DNA of 47,784 bases from an uncultured delta proteobacterium (GTDB taxonomy: Bacteria; Myxococcota_A; Polyangia; Polyangiales; Polyangiaceae): contig CAIVJW010000253.1 in assembly GCA_903906315.1 (NCBI GenBank), positions 1 to 47,784 of the forward strand, given 5' to 3'. Below the pieces are notes generated by a model. It searched no databases and had not been told where the DNA came from. It saw nothing but the letters and a program-made list of their open reading frames with translations. Numbering within the stretch: position 1 is the stretch's first letter; each line of letters opens with the position of its first letter. Position numbers and translations under genes: made by a program. Below, one piece after another: positions 24,333 through 37,994 of the stretch.

Positions 24333-25427
24333 TTACTTGTGCACGATGGGCGCGCACGTCGAGACGCCGGCGCCGATGATCGTGAAGCCGACGTCGGGGA
24401 CGTAGCCCTTGTCCAACGCCTTGCTCACCGGATCGAAGCGGAGGACCTTGCTGTGGGGCTTGCCGAGGCCGAGCGGGCCCGCGTAGAGGTAGAGATCCCC
24501 GGCCCAGAAGCTGAAGGCCCAGTTGTCCGGCGGCAAGACGCCGATCAGCACGTCGTCGGAGAGGATGTTCGCCGTCGCCTTGTCGATCTGCGCCACGCGC
24601 ACGAAGGGGAGCGTCCTGAAGTAGCCGAAGAGGCGCGCATCGCCCGTGCCCGTCAGCTCGGCGCTCTTGCCCAGGAGCGCCAGGTCCTTGCCGAAGCCAC
24701 CCACCAGCACGACCGCGCCGTTCACGACCTTCGCGAGGCCCTTGCCCTGGAGCGAGTCGAGGTACAGCGTCTCGGTCTGGCCGCCGGGCGCGTCGGCGAG
24801 GAAGCCCATGCCGACCTTCGCGAAGCCCTGGGGCAGCGCGATGCCGGTCGGCGCGCACCCGGACTTCTTCTTCACGTCGAACGTGAAGAGGCTGCCTGCG
24901 TAGTTGATCCAGGCGACGAGGTGGCGGTCGATCGCCATCGAGTTCGGCGCGCCCGCAGCCTGGCAGTCCGGCGTCGCCACCTTCGTGAACGACTTCTGCT
25001 GCGGGTCGAAGCTGTAGATCTCGCTGGTCGTGGAGAGCACGTAGACGAGCTCCGCCCCGTTCGCGCAGCCGTCGCCGGCGTCCGGCGAACCGGCTCCCCC
25101 GTCACTCGCCGCGCCCGCGTCGCCCGCATCGCCCGCCGCACCGGCGTCACCCGTGGGACCCGCGCCCCCGGCGGGGCCGGAGCCGCCGCCGCCCCCCGCT
25201 GCACCCGTCCCGCCCGTGCCCGCGCCGCCCGCCGAGGTCGAGCTCTGCGTCGCGCCCCCCGCCGAGCTGCTCCCGCTCGTCTCGCCTCCGCCGCTCGCGC
25301 CCGCTCCGCCGCCTCGCAGCACGTCGCCGCTGGACGACGGCGTGCTCGAATCGGAGCCGCACGCGACGAGCGCGGCCGAAACGAAGAAGGCGATCGCGGC
25401 GGTGATCTCGGATCGATTTCGGCCCAT
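24333..25427 (-). CDS. lipoprotein with Gly/Ser/Ala linker and propeller-like repeats
   Basis: A 364-residue secreted protein. The signal peptide has lipobox LVAC. About 85 residues of Gly/Ala/Ser/Asp linker follow, such as GTGGTGAAGGGGGSG. The remaining 250 residues have repeated short beta motifs (for example LVYVLSTTSEIYSFDPQQK, LVAWINYAGSLFTFDV and DLYLYAGPLGLGKPHSKVLR) that suggest a beta-propeller. The role is unknown, but the layout is typical of surface lipoproteins in this lineage. The start is the ATG at 25427; upstream lies the 43-bp repeat array. Confidence 0.8.
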   Translation of the reverse strand: MGRNRSEITAAIAFFVSAALVACGSDSSTPSSSGDVLRGGGAGASGGGETSGSSSAGGATQSSTSAGGAGTGGTGAAGGGGGSGPAGGAGPTGDAGAAGDAGDAGAASDGGAGSPDAGDGCANGAELVYVLSTTSEIYSFDPQQKSFTKVATPDCQAAGAPNSMAIDRHLVAWINYAGSLFTFDVKKKSGCAPTGIALPQGFAKVGMGFLADAPGGQTETLYLDSLQGKGLAKVVNGAVVLVGGFGKDLALLGKSAELTGTGDARLFGYFRTLPFVRVAQIDKATANILSDDVLIGVLPPDNWAFSFWAGDLYLYAGPLGLGKPHSKVLRFDPVSKALDKGYVPDVGFTIIGAGVSTCAPIVHK

Positions 25428-25604
25428 GGCATGCACCCCGACGCGCGAACGTACTCGGTGTTCGCCACCGAGGGTAGGAGCCGCGAGGGCGCGAGGAGCG
25501 CGTGCGCGTTGGCGCGGTCGAGGCTCGGGCCGCGGCGCGCCCAGCCAAGGCGGTCGCGAAGCAAGCCGCTTCAACCCGCAAGGCCACCTCGGCCCGGCCG
25601 AACC
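25428..25604. other. non-coding spacer upstream of the propeller-like lipoprotein
   Basis: No gene is supported between this lipoprotein start and the 43-bp repeats. The segment probably contains the lipoprotein promoter, but no convincing -35/-10 pair was found. Confidence 0.4.
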
Positions 25605-25970
25605 CTCCGCCGCGAGGTCGCGACCCGGCCCCGGTCGGTCCGCGACCCTCCGCCGCGAGGTCGCGACCCGGCCCCGGTCGGTCCGCGACCCTCCGCGGCG
25701 AGGTCGCGACCCGGCCCCGGTCGGTCCGCGACCCTCCGCCTCGAGGTCGCGACCCGGCCCCGCGTCCGCCGACGGCCTCGGGTCGAGCTTCCGACCCGAC
25801 TCCGCCCGGTCCGCGACCACCGCGGGCGAGGTCGCGACCTCGATCCGGGTGGTCGGCGACCGACCGGACCGAGGTCGCGACCCGGCGCCGGACGGTTTCG
25901 GGGCGTCGGGGACGGGGTCTCGGGCTCGGGCGGGGCGTCGCCGCCGGCCGCGGGCGAGGTCGCGCCCGCG
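25605..25970. repeat. array of 43-bp tandem units carrying a GGTCGCGACC palindrome
   Basis: Four nearly identical 43-bp units run from about 25605 to 25770, with GGTCGCGACC beginning at 25616, 25659, 25702 and 25745. The same period continues in decayed form: a degenerate copy near 25781, exact palindromes at 25830 and 25873 (again 43 bp apart) and a partial copy at 25958. Each of the first units also holds a related GGTCCGCGACC. The array fills most of the 569-bp gap between an MBL hydrolase stop and the next lipoprotein start. No convincing gene overlaps it. Confidence 0.75.
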
Positions 25971-25996
25971 CCGACGGCGCCCCCTCGCGGAGCGCC

Positions 25997-26638
25997 TCAG
26001 CGCGGCGCGCGCAGAAACGGGTTCGTGCGGCGCTCGGCGCCGATCGTCGTGGAGGGGCCGTGACCGGTCACCACGCGCGCCGCGTCGTCGAGCGTGAGCA
26101 GCTTGTGCCGGATCGACCGCAGGATGGCGTCGCCGTCGCCGCCCCAGAGGTCCGTGCGACCGATGCTGCGCTGGAAGAGCGTGTCGCCCGCGAACACCAC
26201 GAGCCCGGACTCCGTCTGCAAGGTGAAGCACACGCTGCCCGGGGTGTGCCCCGGCGTGTGCAGCACGCCGAGCTCGACCGCGCCCGCCACGACCGCGCGG
26301 CCGTCGACGAGGTCGCCCTCGACGTCCGCCTTGGCCACGGTGGGAACGCCGATCATCGCGGACTGGACGGGCAAGAGCTCGTAGAGAAACCGGTCCGCCT
26401 CGTGGATGCTCGCGACCGCGCCGGTGAGGGCCTGGAGCGGGGCGGTCGCGCCGACGTGGTCGACGTGCGTGTGCGTGTGGACGATGGCCTTGACCGTCGC
26501 CCCGAGCGCCTCGATCCGCGCCCGGATCGCCTCGAAGTCGCCGCCCGGGTCGACCACGATCGCGCTCTTGGTCGCGGGGTCGACGAGGATCGAGCAGTTG
26601 CACCCGAGGGGACCGGCCGGGAAGGTCTCGACGATCAC
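25997..26638 (-). CDS. MBL-fold metallohydrolase (glyoxalase-II-like)
   Basis: A 213-residue metallo-beta-lactamase-fold hydrolase. The zinc motif HTHVDH (His56, His58, Asp60, His61), a second ligand in HTPGHTPG, the bridging Asp in FAGDTLF and the late His in VTGHGP are all in place. The size is that of the short GloB-like/YcbL hydrolases, which act on thioesters or related substrates; no specific substrate is evident. It starts at a GTG at 26638, divergent from secA. The repeat array lies just beyond its stop. Confidence 0.9.
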   Translation of the reverse strand: MIVETFPAGPLGCNCSILVDPATKSAIVVDPGGDFEAIRARIEALGATVKAIVHTHTHVDHVGATAPLQALTGAVASIHEADRFLYELLPVQSAMIGVPTVAKADVEGDLVDGRAVVAGAVELGVLHTPGHTPGSVCFTLQTESGLVVFAGDTLFQRSIGRTDLWGGDGDAILRSIRHKLLTLDDAARVVTGHGPSTTIGAERRTNPFLRAPR

Positions 26639-26882
26639 GCCGGCGTTCTAGCACGCGGGCAGCGGCCGCCGGCGCCCCCCCCGCCGCTCCCGATCGTTTC
26701 CGGGGGCGAGGGCGCGCGCCTCCGCCCTCGCCCCCCGGGGCAATCGCGCGGCGACCGCCGGCGCGACGACGGGTTCCCGAGCAATTGCGCCGCCCCGCCC
26801 TAGGGACTACGTTCCCCCGGCTTCGCGCCCGGGCGCGGCCGGACTCGGCCGGGCGGCGCGCGGGCAACGAGCAGAAGACGAC
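26639..26882 (+). promoter_or_regulatory. secA leader and divergent promoter region with a 12-bp hairpin
   Basis: This 244-bp region separates the MBL hydrolase (minus) from secA (plus). GGGGGCGAGGGC (26702-26713) pairs perfectly with GCCCTCGCCCCC (26724-26735) around a ten-base loop, about 148 bp upstream of the secA start. It could be a structured mRNA leader or a terminator. No SecM-like small gene is convincing. The Shine-Dalgarno before secA is weak. Confidence 0.4.
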
Positions 26883-30002
<3,120 letters not shown>

Positions 30003-30028
30003 CCCGCGCGCGCAGGCGACCGCGGCGC

Positions 30029-30063
30029 AGAGGGCCCCTTCTCCCGGCGGGAGCGGGGGCTCT
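30029..30063. terminator. probable bidirectional terminator after secA
   Basis: AGAG, CCCC and CTCCC on the left arm pair in order with GGGAG, GGGG and CTCT on the right, with small bulges. The hairpin lies 26 bp past the secA stop and 36 bp from the stop of the convergent phosphatase. A T-run is lacking, as is common at very high GC. Confidence 0.45.
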
Positions 30064-30098
30064 CGGCATTTCGGGGCGCGCGGCGCGCACCCGGACGG

Positions 30099-30848
30099 TC
30101 AGCGCGACTCGTACACCGTGCGCCCCGGCAGCTCGAGCGCGGTCAGGAAGCCGCCCTTGCCCGCGCCGGTGTCGAGGCCGACGCACGCCTCGCCGGCCCA
30201 GAGGTCGAGCGGGTCCTCGGGCGTGTACGTCGACAGCTCGTTCGGCAGGAGCTCGGTCACGGTGTGGCCGAAGACGACGAGCTTGCCGCGGTAGTCGGCG
30301 AAGAAGCGGCGGTCGCGGCACCAGAGCAGCGGGCGCGGCGGCGCGACCAGAGACGGGTGCGGGAAGGTGCCGTCCTTGGCCGGCGGCAGGCCGGCGTGGA
30401 CGTAGATCGCGTGCTGGTCCTCGTAGAAGTAGGGCAGCCCGCGCATCCACTCGACGACGTCCTTCGGGAAGAACCCGCCGGCGTGCAGGGGACGCATCTC
30501 CTCGTCGGTCGGGGGCTCGTCCTCGCCGGGCGGCGGCTGGCCGCGGAACGACCGCAGCGCCTCGAGGCAGCCGTTCGTGCGCGGCATGATGAACTCGGGC
30601 CAGCCCTGGTCGACCACCTGGAGCCACGCGTCCTCGTGGTTGCCGCGCAGGCACACGACCTTCGCCGCGGTCATCGCGTCGAGGCGCCGCACGCACGCGA
30701 CGACGTCGGCCGATCGCGGCCCGCGGTCGAGGTAGTCGCCGAGGAAGACGAGCGTGTCGCCGTCGTCGAGCTCGGGGAGCTTGGCGAGCAGCGCGACGAG
30801 CGCGTCGAGGTCGCCGTGGATGTCGCCGATCGCGAAGGTCCGCTGCAT
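30099..30848 (-). CDS. PPP-family metallophosphoesterase
   Basis: A 249-residue phosphatase of the PPP/calcineurin-like superfamily. The metal motifs GDIHGDLDAL (8-17), GDYLDRG, RGNHED, the His in VHAGLPP and FGHT appear in the order of Ser/Thr phosphatases and ApaH-like enzymes. It could reverse the action of the Ser/Thr kinases in this window or hydrolyse dinucleotides; sequence does not decide. The ATG at 30848 matches the family start; the longer upstream frame is Arg-rich and non-homologous. No clear Shine-Dalgarno. Confidence 0.9.
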   Translation of the reverse strand: MQRTFAIGDIHGDLDALVALLAKLPELDDGDTLVFLGDYLDRGPRSADVVACVRRLDAMTAAKVVCLRGNHEDAWLQVVDQGWPEFIMPRTNGCLEALRSFRGQPPPGEDEPPTDEEMRPLHAGGFFPKDVVEWMRGLPYFYEDQHAIYVHAGLPPAKDGTFPHPSLVAPPRPLLWCRDRRFFADYRGKLVVFGHTVTELLPNELSTYTPEDPLDLWAGEACVGLDTGAGKGGFLTALELPGRTVYESR

Positions 30849-31280
30849 GGCGACATCTGGCCACGGTTCGGGCGGGAGCGCCACCGGGGAGCGCGCTCGA
30901 TCGCGGCCGCGGATCAGCCCGCACCGGGCTCCGGAGCGCCGTTCGGCCCCTCGACCCCCACCGGCGCGAGGGACCGCAGCGCGCCGGCGCCGCGAGGCCG
31001 CGCGAGAGGTCGGCGGCGCGGGCGAGGCGAGGCGGATGCGTTCGCCGCCCACTGGCCGCGCGTCGTCCGCCGGCTCGCGAGGCCGTGGACCGGATGGATA
31101 GGGAGCGAGTGGAGCGCCAAGGGAAGATTGGGGTGCCGCGCCGCGAGCCAGCGCGTCCACGCAGGGCGCATCCGACGGCCGGCCTCCGGCCCCGCAGGGC
31201 CCGTCTCCTCCGACCTCTCGCTTGGCGTCCTTGGCGCTTTCCTCGGTCCGCGGCGCGGCGCCCGTGAACGCGTACCAGGC
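30849..31280. other. non-coding spacer of 432 bp
   Basis: Open frames exist here but are Arg/Pro-rich with poor codon pattern, and none has a recognisable start or motif. The region should contain the promoter of the phosphatase and the 3' end of the ATPase transcript. I see no RNA gene or repeat. Confidence 0.4.
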
Positions 31281-33931
<2,651 letters not shown>

Positions 33932-33932
<1 letters not shown>

Positions 33933-34771
33933 CAGCGGGCGCCCCGGTACACGGCCACGTCGGCGGTCGTCTCGCGCAGCACGCGCTCGATCGGGCTGCC
34001 GCTCACGATGCGCTCGGGGAGCGTGCGCTCCGAGGCTCCGAGGCAGACGAGGCGGACGCGGTGTCGCGCCGCGCAGACGAGGATCTCGCCGACCACGTCC
34101 TTCGCGAGGACCACGCTCGCGTCGAGGGCGAAGCCATGCGGGGCCAGCGCCGCGCGCGCCTCGTCCTCGACGCGCGCCACGTACGCGCGCCCCTCCGCGA
34201 GCAGACGCTCGAGCGCGACGTGGCCGGGGTCGTGCAGACGGAGCCGCGAGGCCTCGCGCACGAAGAGCACGTGGAGGTGGCGAAGGTCGGCGCCGATCAA
34301 GCGCAGGAGCGGGATCGCGTCGGCCGCGCCGCGCGGGTGGCCCGCCACCGGCAAGAGCACGCGCCCGGGCTGGCCGAGCACGCCGGGGTGGACGACGCGC
34401 AGGGCGACGACGCCGAACCGCGCCGAAGCGAGCAGGCGGGCCGAGACGGTGCCCGCAAGGAACGCGAGGCCCCGCGCCCGCGCCCGCGCGCCGCAGACGA
34501 GGGTCGTGCCCGGGCCGGGCGGACAGAGCGCGATCAGCCGCTCCGCGACGCCCGCGGACGCCCCCGGGTGCAGCTCCGCCGAGAAGCCAACGCCGAGCAG
34601 CCGGCACTCGTCCGCGATCCGAGCGACGCGCTCCGCGAGGTGGTTCGCGGGCGCGGCGTCGTGGACATGCAGCATCCGGAGGCAGCGATCGGGCGTGCTC
34701 GCCGCGAAGCGGACGGCGTAGTGCGCGACCCAGTCCCCGTTGAGTGAGCCGTCGTACGCGAAGACGAGCAC
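33932..34771 (-). CDS. tandem universal stress protein
   Basis: A 279-residue protein with two Usp domains. The first begins VLVFAYDGSLNGDWVAHYAV with strand VLHVHDA; the second starts near residue 138 (GRVLLPVAGHPRGAADAIPL) and ends GSPIERVLRETTADVAVYR. The second domain keeps part of the GX2GX9G(S/T) ATP-binding signature in degenerate form. The GTG at 34771 has GGAGGT about seven bases upstream and is preferred over longer Arg-rich starts. Its stop is fused to the P-type ATPase start, so the pair is one operon. Usp-pump coupling suggests stress or ion regulation, an inference. Confidence 0.88.
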
Positions 34772-35250
34772 GGGCCACCTCCGCGAATACGGTAAGTCGA
34801 ACGGGCACCGGCGCACGCGCGTGGGCGCTCCGTGGGGTCGTTCGCGTCGGCGCCGGCACGCGCGAACCACGCGCCTCCGCGCCCCGAAGGCCTCCACGCG
34901 GCGGAGCTTCCCCGGCGGGGTCGTCGCCGGCCGCAGCCAGCGGACCGGTGAGCCCACCGCCCATTGCGCGGGCCGGGCGGCGGACGTCCCGGATCACCTT
35001 CCGGGCCGGCGAGGACGGCTCGAGCGAACGGTGACGAGCCGTGTAATATGCGTGTCCGTGCGCTGCATTACGGCAATGGGTCGCGCCGAGCGATCAATCG
35101 GCGTCGCCGGTGGGCCCGCCGAGCCGTGGCGCCTTGCTCGAGGGGCAAGGCGCGGCAAGCTTGAGCATCGCCCGGAGCCGCCTGGCGCCGAGACCAACCA
35201 ACCGACCGTGGCCGATCAGCGCGCCGGAGCGACCTTGCGGAGACGACTCG
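34772..35250. other. non-coding spacer of 479 bp upstream of the Usp-ATPase operon
   Basis: The segment should hold the Usp-ATPase promoter on the minus strand. The Shine-Dalgarno is at its edge (about 34776-34781). A relatively AT-rich patch at 35041-35070 contains GTAATATGC and GCATTAC, which could pair imperfectly. No gene is supported. Confidence 0.4.
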
Positions 35251-35332
35251 TGCACGAGGAGGGACTCGAACCCTCAAGCCTTGCGGCGCCGGAACCTAAA
35301 CCCGGTGCGTATGCCAATTCCGCCACTCGTGC
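35251..35332 (-). tRNA. tRNA-Leu(UAG)
   Basis: Read on the minus strand, GCACGAG (5') pairs with CTCGTGC (3') as a 7-bp acceptor stem with discriminator A. The D arm TGGCGGAATTGGCATACGCA, the anticodon arm CCGGG-TTTAGGT-TCCGG with anticodon UAG, a 13-base long variable arm and the T arm GAGGG-TTCGAGT-CCCTC follow in order. The long variable arm and UAG anticodon make it tRNA-Leu for CUN codons. CCA is not encoded. Length 82. Confidence 0.95.
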
Positions 35333-35674
35333 GACCGCGCCGAGCGGCGTGCCGCCCGTCGACGCGGGCAGCATAGCGGGCGCGCTCGCGGCGGTCACCC
35401 GAGGCGGCAGCGCGATCGGCGCGTGGCAGCACGCCGCTCCCGGACGTCGACCCGTCGCCTCGCACGCGACGCCGCGTACGTCGCGCCCGAGGCCGCTCGG
35501 CTCGGCGCGAGGCGCGCGCGACCACGACCGCGAGCCTCGCGCGCAGCTCCTGCGCCCGGGCGGAGGCACGGAGGTGGGCCGAGCCACGCCGGCGCCGGCG
35601 GGACGTGCGGTCGCAGCACGGCATGGGCAACCGCCGACCGAGCCCGCGGCGTCGCACGAAGGGGCCCCCCGCTG
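35333..35674. other. spacer of 342 bp between tRNA-Leu and the receiver gene
   Basis: No gene or clear repeat. It should contain the tRNA promoter (minus) and the leader of the receiver-domain gene (plus). Open frames here are Arg/Ala-rich and lack recognisable motifs. Confidence 0.4.
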
Positions 35675-36142
35675 ATGGCCTCGACGAACATCCTGCTGCT
35701 CGACTCGGAGCCGCTGCTGCGCGAGGCCACGGCGATCCTGCTGCGACGCAGCGGTGGGCGGGTCCGGGTCGCGAGCAGCGCGGCCGAGGCCGTCGCCGAA
35801 GCGCGGGAGCGCGCGTTCGACGTCGCGGTCATCGACGTGTCGGGCAGCGGCACGGCGGGCGCGGAGGTCATCCTCGCGGCCTTGCGCGCGGCCGGCTGCG
35901 GGCCCTCGCGGGTCGTCGTGTGCACCGAGGAGGACCCGCCGACCAACGGCGCGCGCGACGGCGCCGAGATTCTTCGGAAGCCCTACGCCTTCGCGCGCCT
36001 GCTGCGGGCGGTCTTCGGGCCGCGCGCTGGCGGGCGGGTCTCGCCGAGCGTGCCGCCCCGCCGGGTGCCTACCCCAAGGCGACGCGCCTCTCGAGCGCCG
36101 CCCGATCTCGCACCGCAATCCGGCGACGGTCGATCGAGATGA
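35675..36142 (+). CDS. stand-alone response-regulator receiver domain
   Basis: A 155-residue protein. Residues 4-115 fold like a CheY receiver: NILLLDSEPLL at the acidic pocket, phospho-acceptor Asp in VAVIDVSGSG, the Thr switch in VVVCTEED, and the conserved Lys in LRKPYAFARLL. The usual acidic pair (DD) is DS, which may weaken Mg2+ binding. No output domain follows, only a basic Pro/Arg-rich tail of about 35 residues. No histidine kinase is adjacent; rpoN lies downstream. Start is the ATG at 35675. Confidence 0.7.
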   Translation: MASTNILLLDSEPLLREATAILLRRSGGRVRVASSAAEAVAEARERAFDVAVIDVSGSGTAGAEVILAALRAAGCGPSRVVVCTEEDPPTNGARDGAEILRKPYAFARLLRAVFGPRAGGRVSPSVPPRRVPTPRRRASRAPPDLAPQSGDGRSR

Positions 36143-36474
36143 AGCCTGCGCGGGGCGCGCCGACAGCACGAGCGTCGTGGTCTCGCGCGTCGATCCCACC
36201 CCTCGCGCGAGGCCCAGGCGGGGGCGCCGCGAGATATTTTCCAGAGGGGTCCAGGCAAGACTCGGGCCGCTCCTCGGATGGTGCTAAGGTGTCCGCGAAG
36301 AAGTCATGAGTCCGATGGCACGAACCTCGCGTATCCCCGACCGCACCACAGATGCGGGGGCCGAACGCGGGCGCGAGCGACGGTCCTCCCGGCATGGGTT
36401 GGGCGTCCTCGGCGCGCCCCTTCACCTCAACCTGGTCCCGCGCCGCGGGCCCCGACCGAACTAGGGAGCTCTCG
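36143..36474 (+). promoter_or_regulatory. rpoN upstream region with a sigma-54-like -24/-12 site
   Basis: No gene is supported in this 332-bp spacer. At 36316-36330 the sequence TGGCAC-GAACC-TCGC keeps the invariant GG-N10-GC of sigma-54 promoters, one base off the consensus TGGCAC-N5-TTGC. It lies 145 bp upstream of rpoN, suggesting possible autoregulation. The Shine-Dalgarno GGGAG (36464-36468) stands six bases before the rpoN ATG. Promoter activity is inferred. Confidence 0.35.
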
Positions 36475-37992
36475 ATGGGTATGGAGATGAAGCTCCAGTT
36501 CAAGCTGTCGCAGCAGCTCGTGATGACGCCGCAGCTCGTGCAGGCGATCCGACTGCTGCAACTATCCCGGCTCGAGCTGGTCGACGAGGTGCGGAAGGAG
36601 CTCGACGGCAACCCGGTCCTCGCCGACGACGCGACCGACTCGAAGCCCCGCGGCAACGGGCCGAGCGACGGGAGCGACAACGCCGAGGGGTCGGTCGAGC
36701 GCAACGGCATGACCGAGCGGGTCGAGGCGAACACCGATCTGGCCGGCCGGCAGGAAGAGAAGAAGGTCAAGGAGGTCGACTGGGAGCAGTTCCTCGAGAA
36801 CCGGCAGATGCAGCAGGCGATGCCGTCGTCGCGCGGCGGGTTCGAGGAGCTGCCGCCGATCGAGCAGAACCTCACCAAGCCCGCGAACCTGCGCGACCAC
36901 CTCGTCTTCCAGCTGCAGATGAGCGACTTCCGCGAGAACGAGCGGCATTTTGCCGAGCTCGTCATCGGCAACCTCGACGAGAAGGGCTATCTCGACCTGA
37001 AGGGGGGCGAGGGCCCCGACGGCGTGAAGATCGACGATCTCACGATCGAGGAGCTCGCGCGCAGGGCCGAGCTCGACGAGGACGAGGCCTCCGAGGTGCT
37101 CGCGCTCATCCAGCGCTTCGACCCCGTCGGCGTGGCGGCGCGCGGTCTCGCCGAGTGCCTCCGCGTGCAGGCCGAGGTCCTCGGCTTCGACCCCGTCGAG
37201 CTGAAGATCATCGACGAGCACCTGCACAACGTCGAGCGCAGGAACTTCACCGCGATCGCCAAGGCCCTCAAGATCCCGCTCGAAGAGGTCTACGACGCCG
37301 TCCAGGAGATCCAGAAGCTCGAGAGCATCCCGGCGCGCAACTTCGCCGAGATCGACGAGAAGACGATCGCGATCACCCCGGACGTGTACGTCCTGAAGGA
37401 CGGCGACCAGTTCACCGTCAGCGACAACGACAAGGGCCTGCAGCGCCTCTACATCAACGAGCAGCTCGCCCAGCGGATGCTCAAGGACCCGAAGGCCAAG
37501 GAGTTCATCAGCGAGAAGCTCCGCAGCGCGCAGTGGCTCATCCGCGCGATCGAGCAGCGCCGGCGCACCATCATCAAGGTGACCGAGTGCATCGTCGAGA
37601 AGCAGCGCGAGTTCCTCGAGAAGGGCGTCGCCTACCTGAAGCCGATGATCCTGCGCGACGTCGCCGAGGCCGTGGGCATGCACGAGTCGACGATCTCGCG
37701 CGTCACGTCGAACAAGTACGTCCACACGCCGCAGGGCCTCTTCGAGCTGAAGTACTTCTTCAACTCGTCCATCCACCGCGTCGGGGGCGAGGAGGACATC
37801 GCCTCCGAGAGCGTCAAGCAGGCCATCAAGAAGATCATCGCGGCCGAGGACAAGTCGAACCCGTACAGCGACCAGGCCATCGTGACGATCCTCAAGGACA
37901 ACGACGGCATCGACATCGCGCGCCGGACGGTCGCGAAATACCGCGAGATGCTCGGCATCCTGTCCTCGTCGAAGCGCAAGAAGATGTTCTGA
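36475..37992 (+). CDS. rpoN: RNA polymerase sigma-54 factor RpoN
   Basis: Sigma-54 directs enhancer-dependent transcription. The 505-residue protein has the Gln/Leu-rich activator-interacting region I (MKLQFKLSQQLVMTPQLVQA, then IRLLQLSRLEL), an acidic region II, the core-binding domain (FDPVGVAARGLAECL), the HTH AVGMHESTISRVTSNKYV, and the RpoN box ARRTVAKYREMLGI near the C-terminus. The ATG at 36475 has GGGAG six bases upstream; a longer frame from 36352 lacks region I character. Sigma-54 networks are large in myxobacteria. The next gene starts two bases after the stop and is probably co-transcribed. Confidence 0.96.
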   Translation: MGMEMKLQFKLSQQLVMTPQLVQAIRLLQLSRLELVDEVRKELDGNPVLADDATDSKPRGNGPSDGSDNAEGSVERNGMTERVEANTDLAGRQEEKKVKEVDWEQFLENRQMQQAMPSSRGGFEELPPIEQNLTKPANLRDHLVFQLQMSDFRENERHFAELVIGNLDEKGYLDLKGGEGPDGVKIDDLTIEELARRAELDEDEASEVLALIQRFDPVGVAARGLAECLRVQAEVLGFDPVELKIIDEHLHNVERRNFTAIAKALKIPLEEVYDAVQEIQKLESIPARNFAEIDEKTIAITPDVYVLKDGDQFTVSDNDKGLQRLYINEQLAQRMLKDPKAKEFISEKLRSAQWLIRAIEQRRRTIIKVTECIVEKQREFLEKGVAYLKPMILRDVAEAVGMHESTISRVTSNKYVHTPQGLFELKYFFNSSIHRVGGEEDIASESVKQAIKKIIAAEDKSNPYSDQAIVTILKDNDGIDIARRTVAKYREMLGILSSSKRKKMF

Positions 37993-37994
37993 TC

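Noticed and set aside
25605-25970. CRISPR array
   Set aside because: The units are contiguous tandem copies with no unique spacers and no cas genes nearby.
33933-34997. Longer N-terminus for the P-type ATPase
   Set aside because: It would overlap the Usp gene; ATPase homology begins at the ATG at 33932.
35252-35330. Coding frame over the tRNA gene on the plus strand
   Set aside because: It is the complement of tRNA-Leu; the peptide reading LEPSSLAAPE is an artefact.
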